64,000 nucleotides of DNA from Streptomyces sp. NBC_00250 (GCF_036192275.1 NZ_CP108088.1:2108001-2172000), one strand, 5' to 3'; counted from the stretch's first letter, positions 53,734 to 62,626 are shown. The notes: generated by a model from the letters alone, not told the origin. Numbers and translations are program-made.

Positions 53734-54468
53734 TCAGTCGGTGTCGTCCGCGGCCGTCGCCGCGGGTTTCGCGTGGAGGATCTCGCGGGCCTGCTCGGCG
53801 GCGCGCGCGGTGCTCTCGGAGACGAACTGGAGGAAGCGGGCGATGTTCTCCAGGCGGACACCGGCCGGAGTGGCGGGGCCGAGGACGCCGACGCCCTCGC
53901 GTGCCGTTTCGACTATCCGAGCGGTGGACCGGGCGCTCGCCATCATCGCCTCGTACCAGACGTCGTTGTCGACGATGTAGCGCTCGCGGCGCCGCTCGTC
54001 GCGCTCCCTGCGGACCATGCCCTGGCCCTCCAGGAACGTGATCGCCTTGGAGATGGACGCGGGACTGACCTGGAGGCGCTGGGTGAGTTCCGACGCGGTG
54101 AGGCTGCCCGTGTCGGCGAGGCAGAGGGAGCTCATCACCCGGGACATCATCTGGGGCATGCCCGACTGCATCATGACGGTGGTGAACACCTCCTCGTACG
54201 CTTGCACGGCCTCGGCATCGCGTCCGTGGGCCTGCGGGAGCACCGTCGCGTCCCGGACGGCGGGCTGCTTGCGGCGGGCCCGCCGTTCGGTCGCGCGGTG
54301 GGCGAGGTCGGAACGGTAGGCGGTGGGGCCGCCGTTCCGCATGACCTCACGCGTGATCGTCGAGGTCGGACGGTCGAGACGCCTGGCGATCTCGGCGTAG
54401 GCGAGGCCGTCGGCCAGTCCCAGCGCGATCTGCTGACGTTCCTGCTGGGTGAGTCTGCCGCCCGGCAT
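53734..54468 (-). CDS. Two-headed HTH / MarR (GbsR-like) regulator, second copy
   Basis: A 244-residue paralogue of the protein at 26359. The IS30-like helix-turn-helix comes first (LTQQERQQIALGLADGLAYA then EIARRLDRPTSTITREVMRN), then the MarR-type winged helix (LTQRLQVSPASISKAITFLE and MVRRERDERRRERYIVD). The AAGGAG ribosome site fixes ATG 54468. Divergent from the DUF4097-like gene, with two CATTGCAATG palindromes between them. Probably represses itself and that gene. Signal unknown. Confidence 0.88.
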   Translation of the reverse strand: MPGGRLTQQERQQIALGLADGLAYAEIARRLDRPTSTITREVMRNGGPTAYRSDLAHRATERRARRKQPAVRDATVLPQAHGRDAEAVQAYEEVFTTVMMQSGMPQMMSRVMSSLCLADTGSLTASELTQRLQVSPASISKAITFLEGQGMVRRERDERRRERYIVDNDVWYEAMMASARSTARIVETAREGVGVLGPATPAGVRLENIARFLQFVSESTARAAEQAREILHAKPAATAADDTD

Positions 54469-54517
54469 CGCGGTCTCCTTCGTGGTCCGTGGAGTCCTCA
54501 CTATAGCGTTCACTCTC

Positions 54518-54579
54518 AATTCATTGCAATGATCACATGCGAGGTTGTTGCGTTAAGCTCAAAACCATTGCAATGAATT
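54518..54579. promoter_or_regulatory. Inverted pair of CATTGCAATG operators
   Basis: AATTCATTGCAATG at 54518-54531 and its exact reverse complement at 54566-54579 each contain the perfect palindrome CATTGCAATG (54522-54531 and 54566-54575). They lie between the regulator and the DUF4097-like gene. TTGCAATG recurs upstream of the paralogue at 26324. A separate CAACG-GAGT-CGTTG repeat sits at 54614-54627. Confidence 0.8.
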
Positions 54580-54711
54580 CCAGGCCTCTACCTGCCATAA
54601 CAGCAATTTGACGCAACGGAGTCGTTGTCATCATGGTGAATGCAACGTAGCTTTTCCCTCATCGGAAACGGTGAGCCCGGGAGTGGGCCCGCCCCATGAA
54701 GGAGAAGAACC

Positions 54712-55383
54712 TTGCAGAAGTTCGCCGCCACCGCCGCGATCATCACCGTCCTCGACATCCCCGCCGGGCGCATCCAGCTCATCGCCGCCGACCGTGACGA
54801 CGCCACCGTCGACATCCGGCCCGCGAACGCCGCCAGGTCCGCCGACGTGAAGGCCGCCGAGCAGGTCTCGGCCGAGTACGCCGACGGGATCCTGCGGATC
54901 ACCGCCGCCCCGGCCGGGAACCGGCTCCTGGGCGACTCCGGAGCGGTCGAGGTGACCGTCCAGCTGCCCGCCGGCTCCCGGATCGAGGCGAAGACCGCCG
55001 CCGGCGACCTCCGCGGCGTCGGACGCCTCGGCGACGTCACCTTCGAAGGCGCACAGGGCACCGTCACCCTCGACGAGACCGCCACCGCCCGCCTCACCCT
55101 CCTCGCCGGCGACATCACCGTCGGCCGCCTCGGCGGCGCCGCCGAGATCAGCACCCAGAAGGGCGACCTCCGCATCACCGAAGCCGTCACCGGCTCCGTC
55201 GTCCTGCACACCGAGTCCGGCGGGATCACGGTCGGCGCCGCCCGCGGCGTCTCCGCCACCCTCGACGCCGGCACCGCCTACGGCCGCGTCCACAACGCCC
55301 TCACCAACACCGACGGCCCCGCAGCAAGCCTGAACATCCACGCCACCACCTCCTACGGCGACATCACCGCCCGCAGCCTGTGA
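54712..55383 (+). CDS. DUF4097-like beta-solenoid protein
   Basis: A 223-residue protein of repeated short beta strands (DVTFEGAQGTVTLDET, LLAGDITVGRL, AEISTQKGDLRI, LHTESGGITVG), the pattern of DUF4097/adhesin-like proteins common in Streptomyces. No signal peptide. Start is TTG 54712 behind GAAGGAGAA. Gene pairs of this family with the HTH-MarR regulator are a recurring layout, so the two are likely functionally linked. Function unknown. Confidence 0.82.
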   Translation: MQKFAATAAIITVLDIPAGRIQLIAADRDDATVDIRPANAARSADVKAAEQVSAEYADGILRITAAPAGNRLLGDSGAVEVTVQLPAGSRIEAKTAAGDLRGVGRLGDVTFEGAQGTVTLDETATARLTLLAGDITVGRLGGAAEISTQKGDLRITEAVTGSVVLHTESGGITVGAARGVSATLDAGTAYGRVHNALTNTDGPAASLNIHATTSYGDITARSL

Positions 55384-55501
55384 GGAGGCCTGGCCCTGTC
55401 CCGCCCCGAGGGCGGCGTACACCGACATCGCGTCAACGCTCTGTCGGAGTACGCCGCCCCGTCGGCGTTCCCGGCCGTCCTTCCGGCCGCAGTCGCGACC
55501 G

Positions 55502-57925
55502 TCAGCCGAACCGCAGCTGCTGGTTGGTTCCGCCGTCGCAGGTGTACTGGCGCAGGGCGATCCCGTCGGCCGCCGAAGACCCGGCCACATCGAGGCACTT
55601 GGCGCTGTGCCGAGCCATGAGCGTGACATGGCCGGCGGTGGTCGCCCGTACCGCCCATTCCTGGTTCCGGCCGCCGTTGCAGGCGTACTGGAACACCTGG
55701 GCGCCGTCGGCGGCCGAAGAGCCGCTGACGTCAAGGCACTTACCGCTGTGCCGGGCGACGACGCTCACGTACCCGGTCGCGGCGGGCCGGAGCGACCACT
55801 GCTGGTTCGCTCCCCCGTTGCACCCGTACTGGACGACGGACGTGCCGTCGGACGTCGAACCTCCCACCACGTCGAGGCACTTGGCGCTGTGCCGGAACAC
55901 CGGGGTCCGCCACGCGCCGGCCGCGGCGGGACGGAAGGTCCAGGACTGGTTGGCCCCGGCCGTCGGCCGGTAGACGCCCGCCTCGGCCCCGTCGTGTGTC
56001 GCCGCGCCGAAGACGTCCAGGAGGAGACCGGACGCACTGTTGACGAGTGCGGCGTGGCCGTCGCCCGTCGTCGAGCGCATCCACCGCTGTTCGGCGCCGG
56101 TCCCGGGGGCCGCGAAGCCGAGCGCCCCGGACGCGACCGCGAGCGCCTTGCCCGTACGGACGTTGGTCACGCGGTAGGTGGCCGTGCTGCCCCAGTCGGT
56201 CGCCGCGAGCTTGGTGAGGGTCCACTGCTGGGCGGAGTCCGCCGGGTTCGACGTGCGCTGCACCGGAAGGTCCTTCCCGGCGGCGGTGGTGACGGCGAGG
56301 GCCATCCCGCTGTGGTCGTTGAGGATCTGCCGGGCCGCTCCGACGGGCGCGCTCGTCGCGGCGGTGTTCACTCCCGTGACGCCCGGCAGGACGAAGGTGG
56401 TGACGGAGCCGGCTCCGACGGTGGCCTTCAGCGTCCTGCCCGCCGTGGCGAGGTCCGTACCGCGCTGGACGTCTCGGGTGGCGTCGGTCGTGTACCGCTC
56501 GACGGTTCCGCCGACGGACCCGAAACCGTCCAGGTCCAGAGTGAGTTCGCGGGCCGTTCCGCTGCGGTTGGTGTGGACGAGGACGAGCCCCTGCCCCCCG
56601 GGCCGTACCGCCGCCAGCGTGTCGGGGTCGTCGGTGGCGAGGACGCGGGCGCCGGGCCGGACGAAGCGGCTGTACTGCGCCATCACCCCGAACTTCTTGT
56701 TCTTCCGGATCGGTTCGGTGGCCGCGTCGGCCGGGGTGAAGTCGGCCTGGATCAGGCCCCAGTTGGAGTTCTCCCGGCCCGGCGTCATGTTCTCGTAGTC
56801 CTCGACGGCCTGCCACAACACCCAGGCGCTGGGCTCCAGTTCCCTGATGTCGTCGTTGATCCGGCGGGCCAGGTCGAGACCCGGGCTCATGTCTGTGAAG
56901 CTCTGCGGCACGCTGCCCCCGAGGTCCACCTCCGACATCCACAGCGGGGTGGCCTCGCCCTTGGCGATGTCGCGGACTCCGGTGCGCCCGCCCGTCCCGT
57001 ACGTGTGGGTGTTGATCCGGCCCACGGAATCGCGGACGGCGGGTGCGTACTGCTCCCAGTTCGCGCGGGCCGTCGACGGGTTCGTCTCGTCCATGGCGGC
57101 GATGGGTGTGGTGACGCCCCGGGCGTCGAGGGTGGCACGCAGGGTGCTGATCATCCGTGCCTGGGAGGCGGGGTCCCAGTGGGAGCCCTCCTGCCGTCCG
57201 CCGGCCCGCCAGTAGTCGGTGTCGGGTTCGTTGACCGGGGAGATCGAGTCGAAGGTGACGCCGGAGCCCTGTTCGGCCCTGCGGAGCGAACCGGCGAGGT
57301 AGGCGGCGAACCGCTCGTACTGGTCGGAGCGGAGGTTGTCCTGCCGGGGGTCCGCCGCGCCGGAGACCAGACCGCTGCGGGTCATGAAGTACGGGGCGGA
57401 GTTGGAGAAGGCCTCGAAGGTGTCGGCGCCCCGGGCCTTGGCGGCGGAGAGCCACCACCGCTGGTTGGCGTCGGCCCGGTCGTTCCAGTGGGCCGGGTTG
57501 TCCGGGTCCCACCAGTCGGGGGACTCGGCTCCCGGCCGGTTCCAGTAGCCGGGCACGGCGCCGCCCGGTCGCATGTAGGGGACGGTCTCGGGGCTGTCGC
57601 CGCCGCCGATGTTGTAGCGGGCGACGGTGAATCCGAGCCCGTCCGCGCCGTAGAGGGCGTCCGCGAGGGCGTTGCGCTGCGCGTCCGGCCAGCCGCCGGT
57701 GACGTTGGCGAACCAGGCGAGGGCGGTCCCCCACCCTTCGAAGGCGGGCTGCTGGTAGCTGGGATCGGGGCGCACGGTCAGCGCGTCGGCGTCCGGCGCG
57801 GCGGGCGCGGAGTTCGCCGGGGCGGCGAGGAGGCCGGGCAGAACGAGCGCGGAGGCTGCGGCAAGGGAGCCGAGTCGGGTACGGCGACGGCGCCCGGAGG
57901 CCTTGCGGACGTGTGGGGACTGCAC
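55502..57925 (-). CDS. Secreted GH30 endo-beta-1,6-galactanase-like enzyme with CBM13 (ricin-B) tail
   Basis: An 807-residue precursor. Signal peptide with Arg-rich n-region (SGRRRRTRLGSLAAASALVL, cut near NSA, about 41). GH30 barrel: FEGWGTALAWFA, ARYNIGGGDSPET, acid/base Glu in SPVNEPDTDYW and nucleophile Glu in WMSEVDLGGS. A beta-sandwich follows. From about 475 two ricin-type lectin domains with QxW repeats (NQQW, NQEW) bind galactans. Resembles GH30_5 endo-beta-1,6-galactanase. GTG 57925 has GGGAG upstream. Confidence 0.9.
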   Translation of the reverse strand: MQSPHVRKASGRRRRTRLGSLAAASALVLPGLLAAPANSAPAAPDADALTVRPDPSYQQPAFEGWGTALAWFANVTGGWPDAQRNALADALYGADGLGFTVARYNIGGGDSPETVPYMRPGGAVPGYWNRPGAESPDWWDPDNPAHWNDRADANQRWWLSAAKARGADTFEAFSNSAPYFMTRSGLVSGAADPRQDNLRSDQYERFAAYLAGSLRRAEQGSGVTFDSISPVNEPDTDYWRAGGRQEGSHWDPASQARMISTLRATLDARGVTTPIAAMDETNPSTARANWEQYAPAVRDSVGRINTHTYGTGGRTGVRDIAKGEATPLWMSEVDLGGSVPQSFTDMSPGLDLARRINDDIRELEPSAWVLWQAVEDYENMTPGRENSNWGLIQADFTPADAATEPIRKNKKFGVMAQYSRFVRPGARVLATDDPDTLAAVRPGGQGLVLVHTNRSGTARELTLDLDGFGSVGGTVERYTTDATRDVQRGTDLATAGRTLKATVGAGSVTTFVLPGVTGVNTAATSAPVGAARQILNDHSGMALAVTTAAGKDLPVQRTSNPADSAQQWTLTKLAATDWGSTATYRVTNVRTGKALAVASGALGFAAPGTGAEQRWMRSTTGDGHAALVNSASGLLLDVFGAATHDGAEAGVYRPTAGANQSWTFRPAAAGAWRTPVFRHSAKCLDVVGGSTSDGTSVVQYGCNGGANQQWSLRPAATGYVSVVARHSGKCLDVSGSSAADGAQVFQYACNGGRNQEWAVRATTAGHVTLMARHSAKCLDVAGSSAADGIALRQYTCDGGTNQQLRFG

Positions 57926-58030
57926 GTGTTCACTCCCTGAGGGGGTGCGGGTGACGAGGTCGTGGCCGGGCCCTGGGCACGGGCCGGGCCGGTGGCGCGG
58001 AACGAGGGACGTTCGTCCCGCGCCGGTCCG

Positions 58031-58120
58031 GTGTTCTGCGGGGTTCTCGCGCGTGCTCTGCGGGGGTTCCCGCGCGTGTTCTGCTGGCGTCTCATGCGTG
58101 TTCTGCGGGCTTCTCGCGCG
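58031..58120. repeat. Four tandem copies of a 22-23 bp unit
   Basis: Copies begin GTGTTCTGCGGG or close variants at 58031, 58053, 58076 and 58098, each carrying TTCTCGCGCG-like ends. Two copies of AAGCCGTGCGGCGT follow near 58144 and 58162. The array lies between GH43 and GH30 and is transcribed if they share a transcript; no hairpin logic is obvious. Confidence 0.75.
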
Positions 58121-58175
58121 GTGGCGCTCCTGCAGCGGCGTCCGAAGCCGTGCGGCGTCCCAAGCCGTGCGGCGT

Positions 58176-59627
58176 TCAGACCGCCGTACGGCTCCACCGC
58201 TGGTTGGTGCCGGTGTTGCAGGTCCACTGGACGAGCGGGGTCCCGTCGGCCGTGGACGTGTTGGTGACGTCGAGGCACTTGCCGCTGTGCGCGGCGACGA
58301 GCTGGACGCCCGTGCTCGCGCCGACCGCGCTCCACCGCTGTCCGGCACGGCCGTCGCAGGGGTACTGCGCGACCGCGGCGCCGTCGGCGGTCGAACCGCC
58401 GCTCACGGTGAGGCACTTGCCGCTGTACCGGGCGACGATCTGCACCCGGCCGCTGCCGGTGCTCCGGAGCCAGAACTGCTGGTTGACGCTGTTGCCGCCG
58501 CAGCTCCACTGGATCACGGCACCGCCGTCGGCGGTGGACCGGTCGGCGACGTCGGCACACTTGCCGCTGTGCGCGGCGGTGAGGGTCTCCCAGCTGCCGA
58601 GGCCCTTCACCGTGCCGGCGGCCGTGTCCACGGAGATCTGCGGGAAGTAGTCCATGGTCATGGTCGTCTTCGTGGGGAAGCGGAGCGGCAGCCAGACGTA
58701 CTGCGAGTCGTTGACGTTGCCGCCCATGGAGTTGCCCCAGCGGTCGCCGAGGTAGAGGTACGAGGTGCCGGAGGTGCCCTGGACGGGCAGGACGTAGGCG
58801 GTCTGGGAGCCGTACGCGGTCCCGTCGCCGATGTCCTTCAGGCCGCTCCAGGTGCCGGTGACGCTGGTCGCGGTGCCGTACTTCTGCTGGTTGGGGGACC
58901 AGCCGGTGGCGCCGGAGGTGAGCAGGAAGTAGACGCCGTCGCGCTGGAACAGGGCGGGCGCCTCGCGCCACTGTCCGGGCCAGAGCTTCTGGACCTGGGA
59001 GGCGATGCCGGTGTAGTCGGCCGTCAGTCGGTAGACGTGCAGGTCGGCGTTCTCGTTGGCGGCGGAGATCATGTAGCCCGCGCCGTCGGTGTCGACGAAG
59101 GTCGTGATGTCACGGGACATGTGGCCGAGCGGGCGGAAGCTGCCGAGCCAGGTGTAGTCGCCGTCGACGGTGGAGGAGACGGCGACCGCGGCCCGCGCCT
59201 CGCCGTAGTCGGTGGCGTTCTCCTTGTGCATCCACATCACGAACTGCCCGGTGGCCGCGTTGTACATGACCTTGGGGCGCTCGATGTTGGCCGACTGCAG
59301 CTCGGGGTGGGTGCTCTGGGTGAGGACGTGGCGGCGGAACTCCCAGGTCCTCAGGTCGGTGGAGCGGTAGGCGGAGACGTACCGGAAGGTGTTGTCGGCG
59401 TTCCGGTTCTCGCCGAACCAGTAGTAGTACGAGCCGGCCTTGACGACTCCGCCGCCGTGGGCGTGCACGGGGTTGCCCGCCGGGTCGGTGAACGTGGTGG
59501 CGTTGGTGACGGTCGCCGTGGCGGCGTGGGCCGTACCGGCCGGGCCGAGGAGGGAGCCGAGAAGGGAGAAGAGGACGGCACAGAGCGCAGTGAGCACCGT
59601 GAACGTCCCCGAGGGAGTGCGTCGCAT
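58176..59627 (-). CDS. Secreted GH43 exo-beta-1,3-galactanase-like enzyme with CBM13 tail
   Basis: A 483-residue precursor. Signal peptide to GTAHA (about 35). Five-bladed propeller: VHAHGGGVVKAGSYYYWFGE, then NIERPKVMYNA with a catalytic Glu, then WREAPALFQRDG with the general acid Glu, then YGSQTAYVLP with the Gln that replaces the base in GH43_24 enzymes. C-terminal ricin-B CBM13 with NQQFW, GQRW and NQRW repeats. Matches the exo-beta-1,3-galactanase subgroup. ATG 59627 has GAGG upstream. Partner of the GH30 enzyme on arabinogalactan. Confidence 0.9.
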   Translation of the reverse strand: MRRTPSGTFTVLTALCAVLFSLLGSLLGPAGTAHAATATVTNATTFTDPAGNPVHAHGGGVVKAGSYYYWFGENRNADNTFRYVSAYRSTDLRTWEFRRHVLTQSTHPELQSANIERPKVMYNAATGQFVMWMHKENATDYGEARAAVAVSSTVDGDYTWLGSFRPLGHMSRDITTFVDTDGAGYMISAANENADLHVYRLTADYTGIASQVQKLWPGQWREAPALFQRDGVYFLLTSGATGWSPNQQKYGTATSVTGTWSGLKDIGDGTAYGSQTAYVLPVQGTSGTSYLYLGDRWGNSMGGNVNDSQYVWLPLRFPTKTTMTMDYFPQISVDTAAGTVKGLGSWETLTAAHSGKCADVADRSTADGGAVIQWSCGGNSVNQQFWLRSTGSGRVQIVARYSGKCLTVSGGSTADGAAVAQYPCDGRAGQRWSAVGASTGVQLVAAHSGKCLDVTNTSTADGTPLVQWTCNTGTNQRWSRTAV

Positions 59628-59780
59628 GATCGCGTACCTCGTGGCTGTGGGGAGGGAGAAAAGGGGGAAGGCGATGCGGGGCGGCCGGACGCACCGGAGG
59701 GTGCGGGGAGCTGGCCGGGGGCGGAACGCGCACGCCGAGTCCTGGACGAGCGCCGGGTTTCGCGGAGGTGCCACCCTTCG

Positions 59781-59796
59781 ATGTTCGCGTTAACAC
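59781..59796. promoter_or_regulatory. LacI-type operator, GH43 side
   Basis: ATGTTCGCGTTAACAC, a variant of the ATGTTTACGTAAACAT box, lies 154 nt before the GH43 start in the 331-nt region shared with the LacI gene. Confidence 0.65.
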
Positions 59797-59880
59797 GAGC
59801 GCTTCGGTGGAGAGTCTGGGAGGGGCGAATCGGACTGTCAAGGAATCGGACGACATCCGCCGAGGGTTTGACCGACCCTC

Positions 59881-59896
59881 ATGTTTGCGTCAACAT
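59881..59896. promoter_or_regulatory. LacI-type operator, LacI-gene side
   Basis: ATGTTTGCGTCAACAT, palindromic except two positions, lies 63 nt before the LacI start and exactly 100 nt from the GH43-side box. Autorepression and looping between the two are plausible. Confidence 0.7.
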
Positions 59897-59958
59897 GCAC
59901 GGAGTACGGTTGCCCGCGCGCGCGGTCGGCCCCCAGCTCCCTGCGGAAGGTCGCGTGC

Positions 59959-61014
59959 GTGGTGACGGACAGGAAGACGAAGTCCCCGCGGTCGCGGCCT
60001 GCCCGGCAGTGGCCCTCCATGGCGGACGTCGCCACGATGGCGGGCGTCTCCTCGCAGACCGTGTCCCGCGTGGCGAACAACCGTGAGAACGTCGACGCGA
60101 ACACCCGCGAGAAGGTGCTCTCAGCCATGCAGGAGCTCGGCTACCGTCCCAACACGGCGGCCCGCGCCCTGGTCACCGGCCGGTTCGGAGCCCTGGGCGT
60201 GGTCAGCTTCGACGTCGGCGCGCACGGCAACGCCCGCACCCTCGCCGCGATCGCCGACGCCGCCCACGAGGCCGACTTCTCCGTCAACTTCATGGGCGTA
60301 CGGGCACAGACCGAGGCCGCGGTGCGGCGCGCGTTCCAGCACCTGATGCTGCAGTCCGTCGACGGCATCGTGCTCGTCGAGTCGCAGATGCTCGACACGC
60401 CCTCCCTCCGTCTCCCACCGTCGATGCCGGTGGTCGTGGCCGACGGCGACACCGGCCACCGCTACCCCCATGTCGACTTCGACCAGGCCCACGGCGCCCA
60501 CAGCGTGGTGAGCCACCTCCTCGGCCTCGGGCACCGGACGGTCTGGCATCTGGCGGGCCCGCGCGACTCGTTCGCGGCGCGGCGGCGCGCCGAGTCCTGG
60601 CAGCGGACCCTGACGGCGGCGGGCGCGCCCGTACCCCCGGTGCTGTACGGGGACTGGTCGGCGGAGTCCGGCTACCGGGCGGGCCTCGGCATCGCCCGCC
60701 GCCGGGAGGTGACCGCCGTCTTCGCCGCCAACGACCAGATGGCGCTCGGGATGCTGCGGGCCCTGCGCGAGTCGGGGCGTGACGTGCCCGGGGACATCAG
60801 CGTGGCCGGGTTCGACGACATCGCCGAGGCCGCCTACCTCCATCCGCCGTTGACGACGGTGCACCAGGACTTCGAGGTGGTCGGCAGGCACTGCGTCTCG
60901 CTGCTGCTCGACCAGATCGAGGGACGCACGGACGGCCCCCGCCGCAGGGCGGTGGAACCGGTTCTGGTGGTCCGTTCGAGTACGGCCCCACCACCACCGG
61001 ACACCTCGGCCTGA
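59959..61014 (+). CDS. LacI-family repressor 1 of the galactan locus
   Basis: A 351-residue LacI protein. DNA-binding head MADVATMAGVSSQTVSRVAN with hinge LGYRPNTAARAL, then a periplasmic-binding-like sugar domain (VFAANDQMALGMLRALRESG and SVAGFDDIAEAAYLHPPLTT). GTG 59959 has GGAAGG upstream; the longer frame from 59881 would overlap the operator. Divergent from GH43. Likely binds the ATGTTTACGTAAACAT boxes and releases on a galactose- or arabinose-derived sugar. Confidence 0.92.
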   Translation: MVTDRKTKSPRSRPARQWPSMADVATMAGVSSQTVSRVANNRENVDANTREKVLSAMQELGYRPNTAARALVTGRFGALGVVSFDVGAHGNARTLAAIADAAHEADFSVNFMGVRAQTEAAVRRAFQHLMLQSVDGIVLVESQMLDTPSLRLPPSMPVVVADGDTGHRYPHVDFDQAHGAHSVVSHLLGLGHRTVWHLAGPRDSFAARRRAESWQRTLTAAGAPVPPVLYGDWSAESGYRAGLGIARRREVTAVFAANDQMALGMLRALRESGRDVPGDISVAGFDDIAEAAYLHPPLTTVHQDFEVVGRHCVSLLLDQIEGRTDGPRRRAVEPVLVVRSSTAPPPPDTSA

Positions 61015-61435
61015 GCCCCCACACAGCCCTGCACCGAGCCGCCCCGCCGACCTCGACCAAGCCCCCACGCGCCGCCTCACCCGACCCGCCGACCTGGGCC
61101 TCACTCCCCCACGCGCCCCCTGACTCGACCTGCCACATCGACCTGAGCCGGCACACGGCCGTGCACCGACCCGCCGACCTCGACCAAGCCCCCGCACGAC
61201 GCCTCACCCGACCCGCCGAGACCTCGACCGAGACCCCACACGCGACCCCCGACTCGACCCGCCACATCGACCTGTACCGGCACGCCGCCCCTCCCTCGCC
61301 CCGCCCCGACCGCGCCCCCGACCTCCCTCTCGGCCCACGCGGCCCACGCGCCACCACCTCGACCTCGCCCCCCGTACCGCCGCCAGAACGCGCAGGTCGC
61401 GGGCGTCGACGGCACCACCCTCCAGCTCGGCTTCC
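61015..61435. repeat. Gene-free interval with an imperfect 127-129 bp tandem duplication
   Basis: The block around 61031-61160 repeats at about 61160-61290 (CCTCGACCAAGCCCCC at 61051 and 61178; ACTCGACC followed by GCCACATCGACCTG at 61123 and 61252). The rest is C-rich low-complexity sequence, partly read as the end of the second LacI gene's 3' flank. No gene is supported here. Confidence 0.75.
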
Positions 61436-62539
61436 CTACCTCGACCGGCCCCTCGTCCCCGGGCCCTCCGGACCCCCCGGCGCCCCCGTGCTCGCCCGTT
61501 CCGTCAGGGTCGTCGGGACGAGGCGTACACCCGTCACCGTCTCCCCCCGCAGTTCGCGCAGCACCGCGTCCACGCACAACTCCCCCACCTGGGCGAAGTC
61601 CTGGCGCACGGTCGTCAGCGGCGGGATGAAGGAGGCCGCCTCCGCGATGTCGTCGAAGCCGACGACGCTCACGTCCTCGGGCACCCGCCGCCCCCGCTCG
61701 TGGAAGGCCCTGAGCACGCCGAGCGCCATCTGGTCGTTGGCAACGAACACCGCGCCGCAGTCGGGCTCGTCGGCGAGCCGCAGCCCCGCCTCGTATCCGG
61801 ACTCGGGGGTCCAGTCCCCTCGGAGGACGGGCGGTACCTTCCGCCCCTCCTCGCGCAGGACGGCCTCCCAGGCCTCCGCGCGGCGGCCGGCCGCGAAGGA
61901 CTCCTCGGGTCCCGCGACGTGCCACACGGTGGCGTGCCCGAGGTCGAGCAGGTGCCGCACCGCCGTGCGGGCGCCCTGCCGCTGGTCGGTGTCCACGACC
62001 GGGAAGCGGCCGGTGGCGTCGGAGTCCACCACGACCACCTTGACGTGCGGGGGCAGGGTGAGCGCGGCGGTGTCGAGGAGGTGGACCTCCATGATGAGCA
62101 CGACGGCGTCGACGGCCAGTTCGTCGAGCCGGGTGAAGGCTCCCCTGACGTTGTCCTGGGTGGGCGCGTCGAGCGGGATGAGCGTGACGGCGTATCCCGC
62201 GCGGGAGGCCGATCCGGCGATGGCCTCAAGGGTGCGGACGTTGCCGGTGCTGGAGAGGCCCATGGTGATCACGCCGATGGCACGGAACTCGCCTCGCTTG
62301 AGGGCGCGGGCCGCGCTGTTGGGCCGGTAGCCCAGCTGTTTCATGGCGTCGAGGACCTTCGTGCGGGTGCTCTCGACGACGGCCGCGTCGCCGTTGGAGA
62401 CGCGGGAGACCGTCTGCGAGGAGACCCCCGCGAGCTGGGCGACGTCCGCCATGGAGACCCGGCGCGGCCTGCCTCTCGCCCCTCGTGGGCCGCCGCCCCC
62501 GGCCGTCGTCGACCCACCGGCCGTGTTCTTCTCCGCCAC
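61436..62539 (-). CDS. LacI-family repressor 2 of the galactan locus
   Basis: A 367-residue LacI protein, paralogue of LacI 1. Head MADVAQLAGVSSQTVSRVSN then LDAMKQLGYRPNSAARALKR; sugar domain with VFVANDQMALGVLRAFHERG and SVVGFDDIAEAASFIPPLTT. Its recognition helix (GVSSQTVSRV) equals that of LacI 1, so both may read the same boxes. GTG 62539 with GAGAGGGA upstream is preferred; ATG 62554 is also possible. Divergent from the second sugar ABC operon. Confidence 0.92.
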   Translation of the reverse strand: MAEKNTAGGSTTAGGGGPRGARGRPRRVSMADVAQLAGVSSQTVSRVSNGDAAVVESTRTKVLDAMKQLGYRPNSAARALKRGEFRAIGVITMGLSSTGNVRTLEAIAGSASRAGYAVTLIPLDAPTQDNVRGAFTRLDELAVDAVVLIMEVHLLDTAALTLPPHVKVVVVDSDATGRFPVVDTDQRQGARTAVRHLLDLGHATVWHVAGPEESFAAGRRAEAWEAVLREEGRKVPPVLRGDWTPESGYEAGLRLADEPDCGAVFVANDQMALGVLRAFHERGRRVPEDVSVVGFDDIAEAASFIPPLTTVRQDFAQVGELCVDAVLRELRGETVTGVRLVPTTLTERASTGAPGGPEGPGTRGRSR

Positions 62540-62610
62540 CCGAATCCCTCTCATTCACCGCTGCTTCACGCTTGACGCCCCCCAGTGGGAGTGTCACCAT
62601 CACGCTACCG

Positions 62611-62626
62611 ATGATTACGTAAACAT
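62611..62626. promoter_or_regulatory. LacI-type operator upstream of second sugar ABC operon
   Basis: ATGATTACGTAAACAT differs from the perfect box by one base. It sits between LacI 2 and the first permease gene and could control both. Confidence 0.75.

Noticed and set aside
58031..58120. CRISPR-like array
   Set aside because: Repeats of 22-23 bp are head-to-tail with no spacer between them.
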